From contig JBKHYG010000014.1 of assembly GCA_046565595.1 (NCBI GenBank), positions 1 to 41,063 on the forward strand: a DNA stretch of 41,063 bases, read 5' to 3'. A program made the position numbers and the translations under genes. Source of the stretch: JBKHYG01 sp046565595. Its GTDB lineage: Bacteria; Actinomycetota; AC-67. Under the pieces are notes generated by a model that saw only the letters and a program-made list of their open reading frames with translations, was not told where the DNA came from and did not search any database. Below are positions 1-8,064 of this stretch, piece after piece; position 1 is the stretch's first letter, and each line of letters opens with the position of its first letter.

Positions 1-923
1 TCCGGGGAGGATGGCAAGGGGTCTTGTCGCAACAGGCCGAGCAACTTTCCTTGGACGCCACGCGAGGCATCCTCCACAGGGGCGGCACCATCCTTGGAAC
101 CTCCAGGACCGATCCTTTCCAAGAGGACGACGGCGTTGCCAGGATCAAGGAATGCTTGGAGATCCACCGGATCGATGGGCTGATCGTGTGCGGGGGCAAT
201 GGCACCCTCTCGGCGGCCGCTCGACTGCACTACGAAGAGGGGATCCCGATCGTCGGTGTGCCAAAGACCATCGACAACGATCTGGCGTACACCGATTTCA
301 CCTTCGGCTTCCTGACCGCCGTGCAGATCGCTACCGAAGCGGTCGACCGGCTGCACTCGACAGCGGAGAGTCATAGCCGCGTGATGGTCGTAGAGGTGAT
401 GGGTCGTAACGCCGGGTGGATCGCGACCTACGCGGGGATCGCCGGCGGAGCCGATGCGATCTTGATCCCGGAGTACCCATTCGATATCGAGGAGGTCTGC
501 AGACACCTGAAGCATCGCCACGGCACAGGCAAGAACTTCTCGATCGTCGTCGTCGCCGAGGGCGCGACGCCGAAGCCGGGGACGCTGGAGATGCCCGAGT
601 ACCCCAAGGATGCGTTCGGTCGTGACCGGCTGGGTGGTATCGGCAATGTCGTCGCGTGGGAGATCGAGGAGCGGATCGGCATCGAGAGTCGCGTGACGAT
701 ATTGGGACATGTTCAACGCGGAGGCACTCCGATAGCTGCCGACCGGGTCCTCGCGTCGATGTTCGGGGTGGCCGCGATCGACATGGCTCACGCCGAACAG
801 TGGGGGATGATGGCGGCGATCAAGGCTCGCGAGATAGAGGCGGTCCCGTTGAAGGAAGCTGTCGGCGAGCCGAAACTGGTCGATGACAAACTCTTCGGAG
901 TCGCAGAGGTCTTCTTCGGGTAG
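1..923 (+). CDS. pfkA: 6-phosphofructokinase, 3' part (5' end outside window)
   Basis: Glycolytic enzyme phosphorylating fructose-6-phosphate. The reading frame is open from base 3, where translation matches the 'GWxGVL' strand of the family, so the N-terminal nucleotide-binding strand lies upstream of the window and no internal TTG is the start. Visible motifs: GTILGTSR, the phosphoryl-donor loop GGNGT, the catalytic loop PKTIDND with its aspartate, MGRNAGWIA and the C-terminal GHVQRGG. In E. coli numbering the donor loop has Gly at 104 (ATP type) but Lys at 124 (pyrophosphate type), the mixed pattern of actinobacterial group III enzymes, several of which are ATP-dependent. Asn replaces the usual Asp/Glu in the GGxGT loop. 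It ends 15 bp before the convergent permease gene. Family certain; donor inferred as ATP. Confidence 0.95.
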   Translation, partial: RGGWQGVLSQQAEQLSLDATRGILHRGGTILGTSRTDPFQEDDGVARIKECLEIHRIDGLIVCGGNGTLSAAARLHYEEGIPIVGVPKTIDNDLAYTDFTFGFLTAVQIATEAVDRLHSTAESHSRVMVVEVMGRNAGWIATYAGIAGGADAILIPEYPFDIEEVCRHLKHRHGTGKNFSIVVVAEGATPKPGTLEMPEYPKDAFGRDRLGGIGNVVAWEIEERIGIESRVTILGHVQRGGTPIAADRVLASMFGVAAIDMAHAEQWGMMAAIKAREIEAVPLKEAVGEPKLVDDKLFGVAEVFFG

Positions 924-938
924 GCAGGTGCTGGCTCG

Positions 939-1862
939 CTATGCACGCGCCTCGGAGCTCGGTGCGGGAGGAGCGGGTGCGGGTGGCGCCGGTCGTTCGG
1001 TCAGGCGGATCCCTAACAGCACCAGCGCAGCTGCTGCTGCCACAGGCCAGCCCAAGGGCTCGTCCAGTATGAGCGCTCCGGCCGCCACCCCGACCACCGG
1101 CACGAGGTAGAGGATCATGCCGCTCTGCGAGGCGTCCAGGTGCCGCACCAGCCACACGAACAGCAGATACCCAAGGACGCTCGACCCGGCTCCGAGCACC
1201 GCGACCCAAGCGAGTGTCCCTGCGCTCGCATCTGCTATCGACCGGAAGGTCGCCGGCGTCAGGAACGGGATGAGGCTGAGAGAACCGAGCAGCAGCGTGG
1301 TCGAGGTGACGGTCATCGCAGACATGCGGTCCATCAGAGGCTTCGCCACGATGGTGTAGACCGCCCAGGTGATCGTCGCTATCGCGACGGCCAACACGCC
1401 GGGGATCGTCACCTCCACGCCAGGTTCGCTCCGGGTCCCGAGCGTCAGCACGACCACTCCTAGGAAGGAGCAGCCGAGACCGACGATCCGCGTGAGGGTC
1501 AAGCGCTCCCCGAGCACCTTGACGCCACCGACGGCGACGAGGATTGGAGCGGTCGCGATGATGAGGCTCGCGATCTGCGCGGTCGTGTGTTGCTCGCCCC
1601 AGTTGAGAGGGAGGTGATACAGCGGGACGCCGCAGACGGCGAGGATGACGATCCGGATCCGACTGCCGCGCGGGAACCGAGGCCTGGCCTTGGGGTAGAA
1701 GACCATGAGGACGCTGAGGATCGCGCTGGTCAGAAGGAAGCGAGCCACGAGCAACTCCGTCGGAGATAGGTCACGCAAGGCCCACTTGATCCCGACGAAG
1801 GCGACGCCCCAGACCAGCGCCAACGCAGCGAGCGTGGAGTAGATGCGAGGGTGGTGGGCCAC
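939..1862 (-). CDS. EamA/DMT-superfamily permease
   Basis: Predicted 307-residue inner-membrane transporter with about ten hydrophobic helices in two EamA repeats (residues about 10-140 and 155-290). The N-terminal helix with VWGVAFVGIKWAL and the second-repeat motif LGSSVLGYLLFVWLVRHLDAS are typical of drug/metabolite exporters. Substrate unknown; relatives export amino acids or other metabolites. The GTG start at 1862 is chosen because a TATCCT -10 hexamer (1876-1871) lies 8 nt upstream and there is no Shine-Dalgarno, suggesting a leaderless message. It is divergent from the threonine aldolase gene across only 35 bp, so an amino-acid-related role is possible but is inference. The C-terminus is rich in Pro and Ala. 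Confidence 0.9.
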   Translation of the reverse strand: MAHHPRIYSTLAALALVWGVAFVGIKWALRDLSPTELLVARFLLTSAILSVLMVFYPKARPRFPRGSRIRIVILAVCGVPLYHLPLNWGEQHTTAQIASLIIATAPILVAVGGVKVLGERLTLTRIVGLGCSFLGVVVLTLGTRSEPGVEVTIPGVLAVAIATITWAVYTIVAKPLMDRMSAMTVTSTTLLLGSLSLIPFLTPATFRSIADASAGTLAWVAVLGAGSSVLGYLLFVWLVRHLDASQSGMILYLVPVVGVAAGALILDEPLGWPVAAAAALVLLGIRLTERPAPPAPAPPAPSSEARA

Positions 1863-1870
1863 GGGCGGGC

Positions 1871-1889
1871 AGGATAGGGCCGGTAGGCT
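1871..1889. promoter_or_regulatory. Back-to-back -10 elements of two leaderless genes
   Basis: The 35-bp gap between the divergent permease and threonine aldolase genes contains TATCCT on the minus strand (1876-1871), 8 nt before the GTG at 1862, and TAGGCT on the plus strand (1884-1889), 8 nt before the ATG at 1898. No good -35 is visible for either, and any -35 would fall in the opposite gene's start region. Inference from spacing and from the same arrangement at other genes of this window. Confidence 0.5.
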
Positions 1890-1897
1890 CGCAAGGG

Positions 1898-2923
1898 ATG
1901 GAGCGACCGGTCGAACTACGAAGCGACACCTTCACCAAGCCCTCTGACCAGATGCGTAAGGCGATGGCTGAAGCCGAGGTTGGCGATGATGTTTGGGGCG
2001 AAGATCCGACCGCTCACGCTCTGGAAGAGCGCTGCGCTGACCTACTGGGCAAGGAAGCTGGCCTGTTCGTGCCCACCGGCTCGATGGGGAACGAGATCGC
2101 GATCCATGTGCGCTCCAACCCCGGAGAGGAGGTGGTGTGCGGTGAGGACGCGCATGTCATCGAGGCCGAGTTGGGCGCGCCTGCGACGCTCTCACAGGTC
2201 GTGCTGCGGCCGCTCGCATGGACCCGTGGCGTCTTCGACGAGGATGCTCTCAAGAGAGCCATCCGGCCTGCGTCGACCTACTTCACGCACACGGCTCTGG
2301 TCTGTTTCGAGAACACCCATCAGGGCGGTTCGGGCGCGGTGGTTGACCTAGAGACCTTGAGCGCTCAGGCCGCGATCCCTCGAGAGCAGGGCGTCGCGAC
2401 CCACCTGGATGGTGCTCGGATCTTCAACGCGTCGGTCGCCTCGGGAACCCCGGTCAGGGATCTCGCCGCGTGCGTGGATACTGTCATGTTCTGCTTCTCC
2501 AAGGGGCTCGGTGCGCCTGTCGGTTCGATGCTGGTAGGTCCTCGCGCGGTGATAGATGAGGGCAGGCGGGTACGCAAGATGTTCGGCGGAGGGATGAGGC
2601 AGATCGGGGTGCTGTGTGCGGCTGCGATGGTTGCACTCGATGAGGGGATCGAGCCTCTCGCCGAGGATCACGCGAATGCCCACCGTCTTGCGTCGGGGAT
2701 CGCGGACGCCTGGGGGCTGGAGGCGGTGGATCCTTCCCTGGTCCAGACCAACATCGTCTACATCGAGGTTGGTGATCGCTCCCCGGAGGTGGTCGTTGGC
2801 AGACTGGCCGAAGCGGGGATCAAGGTTGCGGCCATGCCGGGAGGCCGGATCCGGGCGGTGACGCACCGGGATGTCTCGGGTGAAGACATAGATCGCGCGA
2901 TCTCGGCGTTCGCGGCGCTGTGA
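1898..2923 (+). CDS. ltaE: Low-specificity L-threonine aldolase
   Basis: PLP-dependent fold-type I enzyme splitting L-threonine/allo-threonine to glycine and acetaldehyde. The 341-residue protein has family length and features: ELRSDTFTKPSDQMRKAM at the N-terminus, GDDVWGEDPT, FVPTGSMGNEIAI, the substrate loop FENTHQGGSGAV, the cofactor aspartate in HLDGARIFNAS, and the Schiff-base lysine K202 in FCFSKGLGAPVGSML. ATG at 1898 follows a TAGGCT -10 hexamer by 8 nt, so the message is probably leaderless. Convergent with the second permease. Specificity for allo-threonine versus threonine cannot be told from sequence; the glycine produced could also feed the thiamine thiazole or one-carbon pathways. 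Confidence 0.93.
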   Translation: MERPVELRSDTFTKPSDQMRKAMAEAEVGDDVWGEDPTAHALEERCADLLGKEAGLFVPTGSMGNEIAIHVRSNPGEEVVCGEDAHVIEAELGAPATLSQVVLRPLAWTRGVFDEDALKRAIRPASTYFTHTALVCFENTHQGGSGAVVDLETLSAQAAIPREQGVATHLDGARIFNASVASGTPVRDLAACVDTVMFCFSKGLGAPVGSMLVGPRAVIDEGRRVRKMFGGGMRQIGVLCAAAMVALDEGIEPLAEDHANAHRLASGIADAWGLEAVDPSLVQTNIVYIEVGDRSPEVVVGRLAEAGIKVAAMPGGRIRAVTHRDVSGEDIDRAISAFAAL

Positions 2924-2953
2924 GCGAGCGCGTGGATCCGCGGAGTCGCTGGG

Positions 2954-3838
2954 TCAGACTGGCGATGTCCGAGGGTCGCTGTATGCGCGACGAACCATGG
3001 GGATCAGTTCTGCAAGAACGATCCCGAGGAATATGAGGCCAGCTCCCGCCAACCCGGCTAGGCCTAGACGGTCACCGTCGATATAGCCGAACAACCCGGC
3101 GAAGACCGGTTCGCTGGTCAAGATGATCGCTGTTCGGACCGGAGGAAGTTCGCGTTGCGCGCGCGATTGGACGAAGAAGGCCAACGCACTGGCCACTACC
3201 CCTGTCAGTGCTATGGCACCCCAGACGGTCGCGTCGAACGACATCGGTTCGCCTCGTTCGGCAACCAGAGCGATCGCTGCCGCACCGATGGTCACCACCG
3301 TCAACTGCAGGCTCGCGAACCGTTTGGTTGGCATCGCTTCACCCCACCGGTCGAGAGCGAGGATGTGGGCAGCGAAGGCCGCAGCACAGACCAGCACGAG
3401 CGTGTCGCCGTAACCGAGCACCAGTCGTCCTGGGGCCGCCAGCAGGAACAATCCGATGGTCGCGATCGCTACACCCGCCAGGGATGACGCTGGCGGCAAC
3501 CTGCGGTGCGAGATCGCGACGAACAAGGGAGTGAACACCAGGAACATGCCGGTGATGAAGCCCGCATTGCTCGGAGTGGTGTACTGCAGGCCGGTCGTCT
3601 GGAAGCCGTAGCCAGCTAGCAACGCAAGGCCGGCGAGCCCTCCGAGCACGAGGTCTGGTCGCCGCAACCCTGTGAAGCCGCCAGCGGCTGCCATGACCAC
3701 GACCGCCAGGCCGAAGCGCAGGGCCAGGTAGGTGAAGGGTGGGATCCGTTCGACGGCATCTTGGACGATGACGAAGGTGCCGCCCCATACGACGGTTATC
3801 GACAGCAGGGCCAGCTGCCAGCGGATCCGAGAGAACAT
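2954..3838 (-). CDS. EamA/DMT-superfamily permease (second copy)
   Basis: Predicted 294-residue, roughly ten-helix membrane transporter with two EamA repeats. Motifs are VVWGGTFVIVQDAV in helix 1, TTPSNAGFITGMFLVFTPLF before helix 5, and LPPVRTAIILTSEPVFAGLFGY in the second repeat, resembling the YdcZ/RhaT-type exporters of this superfamily. It shares only superfamily-level features with the permease at 939-1862, so it is not a recent duplicate. The ATG at 3838 overlaps the TGA of the kinase gene by one base (TGATG), so translation is probably coupled to the kinase and the two form one minus-strand transcript. Substrate unknown. Confidence 0.9.
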   Translation of the reverse strand: MFSRIRWQLALLSITVVWGGTFVIVQDAVERIPPFTYLALRFGLAVVVMAAAGGFTGLRRPDLVLGGLAGLALLAGYGFQTTGLQYTTPSNAGFITGMFLVFTPLFVAISHRRLPPASSLAGVAIATIGLFLLAAPGRLVLGYGDTLVLVCAAAFAAHILALDRWGEAMPTKRFASLQLTVVTIGAAAIALVAERGEPMSFDATVWGAIALTGVVASALAFFVQSRAQRELPPVRTAIILTSEPVFAGLFGYIDGDRLGLAGLAGAGLIFLGIVLAELIPMVRRAYSDPRTSPV

Positions 3839-5643
3839 CAGTCCTCGTCGTTGTCGTTGCCGCGGCAGAAGGCACCGAAGCCCATGAAGACGGTGATCTC
3901 GGTGCCTTCCCGGACCCTGGTGCCGGGTCCTGGATCCTGATCGACCACGCGCTTGCCCTTGCCCTCGAAATCACCCTTGAGGTTCCGTTCCTCCAGGGCG
4001 TCCTTGGCTTGACCTTTCGACATGCAGCCAAGATCAGGGACGGTCACCCGCGGCGGTCCATCGGAGACGATCATGGTGATGGTTGAGCCGCGCTGTGCGC
4101 TCGTGCCCCCCTTGGGTTCGGTCCCTATGACTTCGCCGTCTGGTACCGAGCGTGACTCTTGCAGTTCCACCCTGACCTTGAACCCGGCGTCTTCGAGCCG
4201 GTTCTGAGCCTCGGCGCGTCCCTTACCGTCGACGACAGGGACCTTGATGGTCTTTGGTCCTGACGAGATGATGAGGACGATGGGTTCGCCGGTGCGCGCG
4301 GTCTCTCCAGCAGGCGGGCGAGTACCGATCACCTCTCCGGTCTCAACGGCGTCGCTGAATCCGCTCGTCTCGGATATCTGTTCGAAGCCCAACTCCTCCA
4401 ATGCGGCTCTAGCTTCCTCGGGGCTCTTTCCGGCCAGATCGGGAACCTCTTCGACCCGAGGTCCCAGCGAGACCTTGAGCGTCACGGCACTGCCTTTCCT
4501 GACCGTCGCTCCCTCTGCGGGATCCTGCGCGATGACCTTGCCCGAGAGGATCTCATCGTCGTAGACAGGATCGATGTTCGCGCCCAGGTTCTGCGCGTCA
4601 AGTCGGGCCTCGGCAGCCTCTTGGGTCAGCCCTACGACTCGGGGAACCTCGGTCTGGTTGATCGGACCGAACCATATGAAGCCGAGTATCAGTGCCAACA
4701 GGCCAGCGATCATCATCCACCGGCTCCGGAAGATCGGGGGGATCCCGGTCCGCCGGGTCCTTGCTGGCGCGGGAGCGGTGGCAGGAGGCCGCAAGGCGAC
4801 GGTCTCGCGTTCAGCGGCGTCCAACATCTGGGTGTCGGTCCCGCCTGTCGGGCCGCCGTGCCCGAGCTGCAAGGCCATCGCGGCCGCAGACTCATACCGG
4901 ATCTGCGGATCGTGATCGGTGGCACGCGCGATCACCGAGGCAAGTTCCTCGGGTACGGAGGGGTCCACGGTCTGCGTCCAAGGGATGTCGCCATCTGGAG
5001 GCCGAACGCCGGTCGCCAGCTCGAACAGGATCGCTCCTAGCGCGTAGATGTCGCTACGAGCATCGCCAGGCGAGCCGTGTCGGCGCTCGGGTGCGAGGTA
5101 GCCGGGTGTCCCGAAGACCTGCTCACTGGTGTCGGCGCCCTTCTGCCAAACCGCTCGAGCCAGGCCGAGGTCTGTGATCTTCATGGCGCCGTCTGGTGTC
5201 GCCATGATGTTCTCTGGCTTGAGATCCCCATGCATCAGTCCCGCTCGGTGCAGAGCATCGAGCGCCGCGGCTACCTCGTGACCGATCCTGGATACCTCGC
5301 CATGGGGAAGCTTGCCCTCTCGCTGAAGTAACGATCGAAGCGTTTCGCCCTCGACCAGTTCCATCGCGATGAACGGGACCCCGTCGTGCGTGCCAGAGTC
5401 GTAGACGGCGATCACTCCCGTGTGGCGAACCTTGGCGGCAGCTTGCGCTTCTGCACGCAGGCGTTCGCTGAGGACCGGATCCGCATCGGCGCGGACGATC
5501 TTTATGGCGACCGCACGATCCAAGGTCTCGTCGTGCGCGCGCCATACCCAAGCGACGCCGCCGCGAGCCAGCGGCTCGATCAGCCGGTAGCGATCCGCGA
5601 CGACCACGCTGGCCTGCGTAGGAGGTTCGGGGGTGTTGGTCAA
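3838..5643 (-). CDS. Membrane Ser/Thr protein kinase with four PASTA domains (PknB/StkP type)
   Basis: Single-pass receptor kinase. Cytoplasmic kinase domain, residues about 19-285: glycine loop ARGGVAWVW, catalytic lysine K48 in VAIKIV, catalytic loop HGDLKPEN with D140, magnesium motif DLG at 158-160 (DFG in most kinases), and GTPGYLAPE. Gly replaces the Arg before D140, so it is a non-RD kinase, in which activation-loop control is often weaker. One transmembrane helix follows near residue 330, then four extracellular PASTA repeats of about 66 residues, each opening with a VP-x-V/L segment; these bind peptidoglycan fragments or lipid II. The start is uncertain: the frame stays open to 5823, but that overlaps the divergent gene. 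TTG at 5643 is chosen because a TACACT -10 (5657-5652) lies 8 nt upstream and the N-terminus is then of usual length; GTG at 5607 is an alternative. Confidence 0.93.
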   Translation of the reverse strand: MTNTPEPPTQASVVVADRYRLIEPLARGGVAWVWRAHDETLDRAVAIKIVRADADPVLSERLRAEAQAAAKVRHTGVIAVYDSGTHDGVPFIAMELVEGETLRSLLQREGKLPHGEVSRIGHEVAAALDALHRAGLMHGDLKPENIMATPDGAMKITDLGLARAVWQKGADTSEQVFGTPGYLAPERRHGSPGDARSDIYALGAILFELATGVRPPDGDIPWTQTVDPSVPEELASVIARATDHDPQIRYESAAAMALQLGHGGPTGGTDTQMLDAAERETVALRPPATAPAPARTRRTGIPPIFRSRWMMIAGLLALILGFIWFGPINQTEVPRVVGLTQEAAEARLDAQNLGANIDPVYDDEILSGKVIAQDPAEGATVRKGSAVTLKVSLGPRVEEVPDLAGKSPEEARAALEELGFEQISETSGFSDAVETGEVIGTRPPAGETARTGEPIVLIISSGPKTIKVPVVDGKGRAEAQNRLEDAGFKVRVELQESRSVPDGEVIGTEPKGGTSAQRGSTITMIVSDGPPRVTVPDLGCMSKGQAKDALEERNLKGDFEGKGKRVVDQDPGPGTRVREGTEITVFMGFGAFCRGNDNDED

Positions 5644-5693
5644 CGGCGACAAGTGTAGATTCCACTCACCGGTCACGCGTGGAGAGAAGGAAC

Positions 5694-6041
5694 ATGCTCG
5701 CCAACCCCGATCCAGGATTCCACACCGACCTGACCGACCTCGGCTTCCGCCTGGTCCAGGAGGGTCGTGGCGGGGTGCTGCAATATTCCTCTCGGAGGAG
5801 CCACTATCTGACCTTCTGGGCACACCACGATCCGAGTGCGGGCACGGTCTTGTTCACATGGGAACTCGCGATCGGAGAACTGCTCGACGATCAGGACATG
5901 CAACTGGGTGCCAACGAGCCGTTGAACCAGTACATGTTTCCCAAACACGATACGCGAGGTCCCGCGACCGCCGACTTCATCGTCTCCGAGATGGAGCGGA
6001 TCGAAGGCAAGCTCGCGAACCTGAACCTCTTGGCTGACTGA
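5694..6041 (+). CDS. Conserved-looking protein of unknown function
   Basis: 115-residue soluble, acidic protein that I do not recognise. No signal peptide or membrane helix. The sequence alternates short strands and aromatic residues (GGVLQYSSRRSHYLTFWAHH, VLFTWELAIGELL) and ends in an amphipathic helix (residues about 90-112), suggesting a small alpha/beta fold. ATG at 5694 is chosen because a purine-rich Shine-Dalgarno (GGAGAGAAGG, 5681-5690) lies just upstream; the GTG at 5679 is inside the divergent promoter region. Divergent from the PASTA kinase by about 50 bp and 50 bp before thiG. Codon use looks like its neighbours, so it is likely real; function not assignable. Confidence 0.75.
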   Translation: MLANPDPGFHTDLTDLGFRLVQEGRGGVLQYSSRRSHYLTFWAHHDPSAGTVLFTWELAIGELLDDQDMQLGANEPLNQYMFPKHDTRGPATADFIVSEMERIEGKLANLNLLAD

Positions 6042-6061
6042 ACCGCATCCGGATGAACCGT

Positions 6062-6082
6062 CCTAGCGTGACCGGCTAGGAT
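6062..6082 (+). promoter_or_regulatory. thiG -10 element overlapping an inverted repeat
   Basis: CCTAGC (6062-6067) and GCTAGG (6075-6080) form a perfect 6-bp inverted repeat with a 7-nt loop. The -10-like TAGGAT (6077-6082) overlaps its right arm and sits 9 nt before the GTG at 6092. An operator or a leaderless promoter is possible. I found no TPP riboswitch core (CUGAGA with its partner) in the 50-bp gap. Confidence 0.4.
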
Positions 6083-6091
6083 GTGCGGCTA

Positions 6092-6901
6092 GTGCCGGAT
6101 ATCAGTCAGAACCCGCCCGATGCTCTGGAAATCTCAGGGTCATCCTTCGCTTCGCGTCTGCTGACCGGAACCGGCAAGTTCCCCGATGGTCAGACCATGG
6201 CGGCGGCGCTAGAGGCCAGCGGCTCCGAGATCGTCACCGTGGCCCTTCGCCGAGTTGACCTCGATGCCGGACCGGTCGCTGACGACATCCTTGCCTTCAT
6301 CGACCGTGACCGTTACCTGCTGTTGCCGAACACATCTGGGGCGGTCGATGCTGACGAGGCGGTCCGTCTGGCCAGGTTGGCGCGAGCGATGGGTCTGCCC
6401 ACCTGGGTGAAACTCGAGGTGACTCCCGACCCTCGGTACCTGTTGCCAGACCCGGTCGAGACGCTGAAGGCGGCGGAGGAGCTGGTCGGGGACGGGTTCA
6501 CGGTGCTTCCGTACTGCGGCGCCGATCCGGTCCTGTGCAAGCGCCTCGAGGAAGCCGGTTGTGCGACGGTGATGCCTTTGGGGTCATGGATCGGAAGCAA
6601 CCAGGGTTTGAGGACCAGGGACGCTCTCGGTGTGATCATCGAGCAGGCGGGCGTGCCGGTGGTGGTGGATGCGGGCCTCGGAGCGCCGAGTCATGCGTCC
6701 GAAGCGATGGAGATGGGCGCGGATGCGGTGCTGGTGAACACCGCGATCGCCGTTGCTCGAGATCCGATCGGCATGGCCGCTGCCTTCGCCGAAGGGGTGC
6801 GCGCCGGGCGTCGAGGGTTCCTATCGGGATTGGGTGCGACCCTCGTGACCGCAGATGCTTCCAGCCCTCTGACAGGATTCCTAGACCCGGTCGGGCGATG
6901 A
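6092..6901 (+). CDS. thiG: Thiazole synthase
   Basis: Cytosolic TIM-barrel enzyme that builds the thiazole phosphate of thiamine from deoxyxylulose-5-phosphate, ThiS thiocarboxylate and dehydroglycine. Family motifs: LLTGTGKFPD, TVALRRVD, LLPNTSG, the Schiff-base lysine K107 in WVKLEVTPD, the central LPYCGADPVLCKRLEEAGC, MPLGSWIGSNQG, and the phosphate-binding VVDAGLGAPSHASEAMEMGADAVLVNTA split over two strands. Length (269) is close to the usual 255-270. GTG at 6092 lies 9 nt after TAGGAT and fits a leaderless message; GTG at 6083 in the same frame is an alternative. First gene of thiG-thiH-thiS-thiE, joined by 4-nt overlaps; its TGA overlaps the thiH ATG (ATGA). Confidence 0.95.
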   Translation: MPDISQNPPDALEISGSSFASRLLTGTGKFPDGQTMAAALEASGSEIVTVALRRVDLDAGPVADDILAFIDRDRYLLLPNTSGAVDADEAVRLARLARAMGLPTWVKLEVTPDPRYLLPDPVETLKAAEELVGDGFTVLPYCGADPVLCKRLEEAGCATVMPLGSWIGSNQGLRTRDALGVIIEQAGVPVVVDAGLGAPSHASEAMEMGADAVLVNTAIAVARDPIGMAAAFAEGVRAGRRGFLSGLGATLVTADASSPLTGFLDPVGR

Positions 6902-8064
6902 CGAACGCAACCTTGCCGCGCACCGGGCATGAGCCGTTCACGCGCGTGCTCGCGGGCCTGCCGATCGCTGAACTCTCTCGAGCTTCGCTCACCTCCACGG
7001 ACGCCGCCGTAGACAGGGCTCTGAGCAAGCCTGCCGGCCAGCGCGACCTCGAGGACCTCGCACATCTGCTGTCGCCGCGAGCGCAGCAGCGGCTCGAGGA
7101 TCTGGCGCGTGCATCCAACGCCTTGACGCAACAGCGATTCGGGCGCACCTTGCACCTGTACGCACCCATCTACCTCAGCAACGAGTGCCTGACGACCTGT
7201 ACCTACTGCGGTTTCGCGAAGGACCTGCAGATCCGCCGCCGCACGCTCTCTGTCGAGCAGACCGAGCGCGAAGCCCGTCTCCTTACCTCGCAGGGCTTCC
7301 GCCATCTGCTGTTGCTAACGGGTGAACACAAGGCGCACACCGGGGTCGAGTACCTGTGCGAGCACCTGAGCGCTCTCACGGAGTTCGTTCCGCAACTCTC
7401 GCTAGAGGTTCAGGTCTGGGAGACCGACGGATACCGGCGATTGGTCGAGGCCGGCTGTGACGGCGTGGTCATCTACCAAGAGACCTACGACGAGGATTCC
7501 TACTCGCGGTTCCATCTCGCAGGCTCGAAGCGTCGTTTCGGGTTCCGCCTAGAGGGACCCGAGCGTGCCGCCGCAGCTGGCGTCAGAAGGCTGGGGATAG
7601 GCGCCCTTCTGGGTCTGCATCCTGATCACCGCAGCGAGGTCATCTCGACGGTCGCACACGCTCTACACCTTCAGAAGGTGGCATGGCGAAGCGAGCTCGC
7701 CGTTAGCGTGCCTCGCATCCGGCCGAGCGCCAGCGGCTTCCAGCCCGCGGTCGATGTCGCTGATCGAGACCTTGCTCAGATCATCTGCGCGATCCGTCTG
7801 ATGCTGCCCGATGCTGGGATCGTGCTGAGCAGCCGTGAACCTGCAGTTTTCCGCGACAAACTCGTACCGCTGGGCGTCACGCACACGAGTGCGGGTAGTC
7901 ACACCGAGCCCGGCGGGTACTCCGAACCTGGGAGCTCTGACGGCCAGTTCGAGGTCAACGACACCCGCAGCGTCCGAGAGGTTGCGAACGCTATGCGTGA
8001 CATGGGGTACGACCTGGTCTGGAAGGACTGGGATCGAAGCATGCGTGGAGGGGTCTCCGCGTGA
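6898..8064 (+). CDS. thiH: 2-iminoacetate synthase (tyrosine lyase), radical SAM
   Basis: Radical SAM enzyme that cleaves tyrosine to p-cresol and dehydroglycine for ThiG. The 388-residue protein has the cluster motif C97-x3-C101-x2-C104 in CLTTCTYCGF, preceded by LYAPIYLSNEC, and later motifs LLLTGEH, LEVQVWETDGYRRLVEAGCDGVVIYQETYD, GALLGLHPD, VPRIRPS and FEVNDTRSVREV, all typical of ThiH. The ATG at 6898 gives an ATGA overlap with thiG; the frame upstream stays open but only as read-through inside thiG. The enzyme is oxygen-sensitive, and most well-studied actinobacteria use the glycine oxidase ThiO instead, so its presence hints at an organism coping with low oxygen (inference). Confidence 0.95.
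   Translation: MTNATLPRTGHEPFTRVLAGLPIAELSRASLTSTDAAVDRALSKPAGQRDLEDLAHLLSPRAQQRLEDLARASNALTQQRFGRTLHLYAPIYLSNECLTTCTYCGFAKDLQIRRRTLSVEQTEREARLLTSQGFRHLLLLTGEHKAHTGVEYLCEHLSALTEFVPQLSLEVQVWETDGYRRLVEAGCDGVVIYQETYDEDSYSRFHLAGSKRRFGFRLEGPERAAAAGVRRLGIGALLGLHPDHRSEVISTVAHALHLQKVAWRSELAVSVPRIRPSASGFQPAVDVADRDLAQIICAIRLMLPDAGIVLSSREPAVFRDKLVPLGVTHTSAGSHTEPGGYSEPGSSDGQFEVNDTRSVREVANAMRDMGYDLVWKDWDRSMRGGVSA

Noticed and set aside
6042..6091. TPP riboswitch before thiG
   Set aside because: Gap is only 50 bp and lacks the conserved THI-box core; only a short inverted repeat is present.
6535..6897. N-terminal extension of ThiH
   Set aside because: Open frame inside thiG in another phase; the ATGA junction and ThiH length support 6898.
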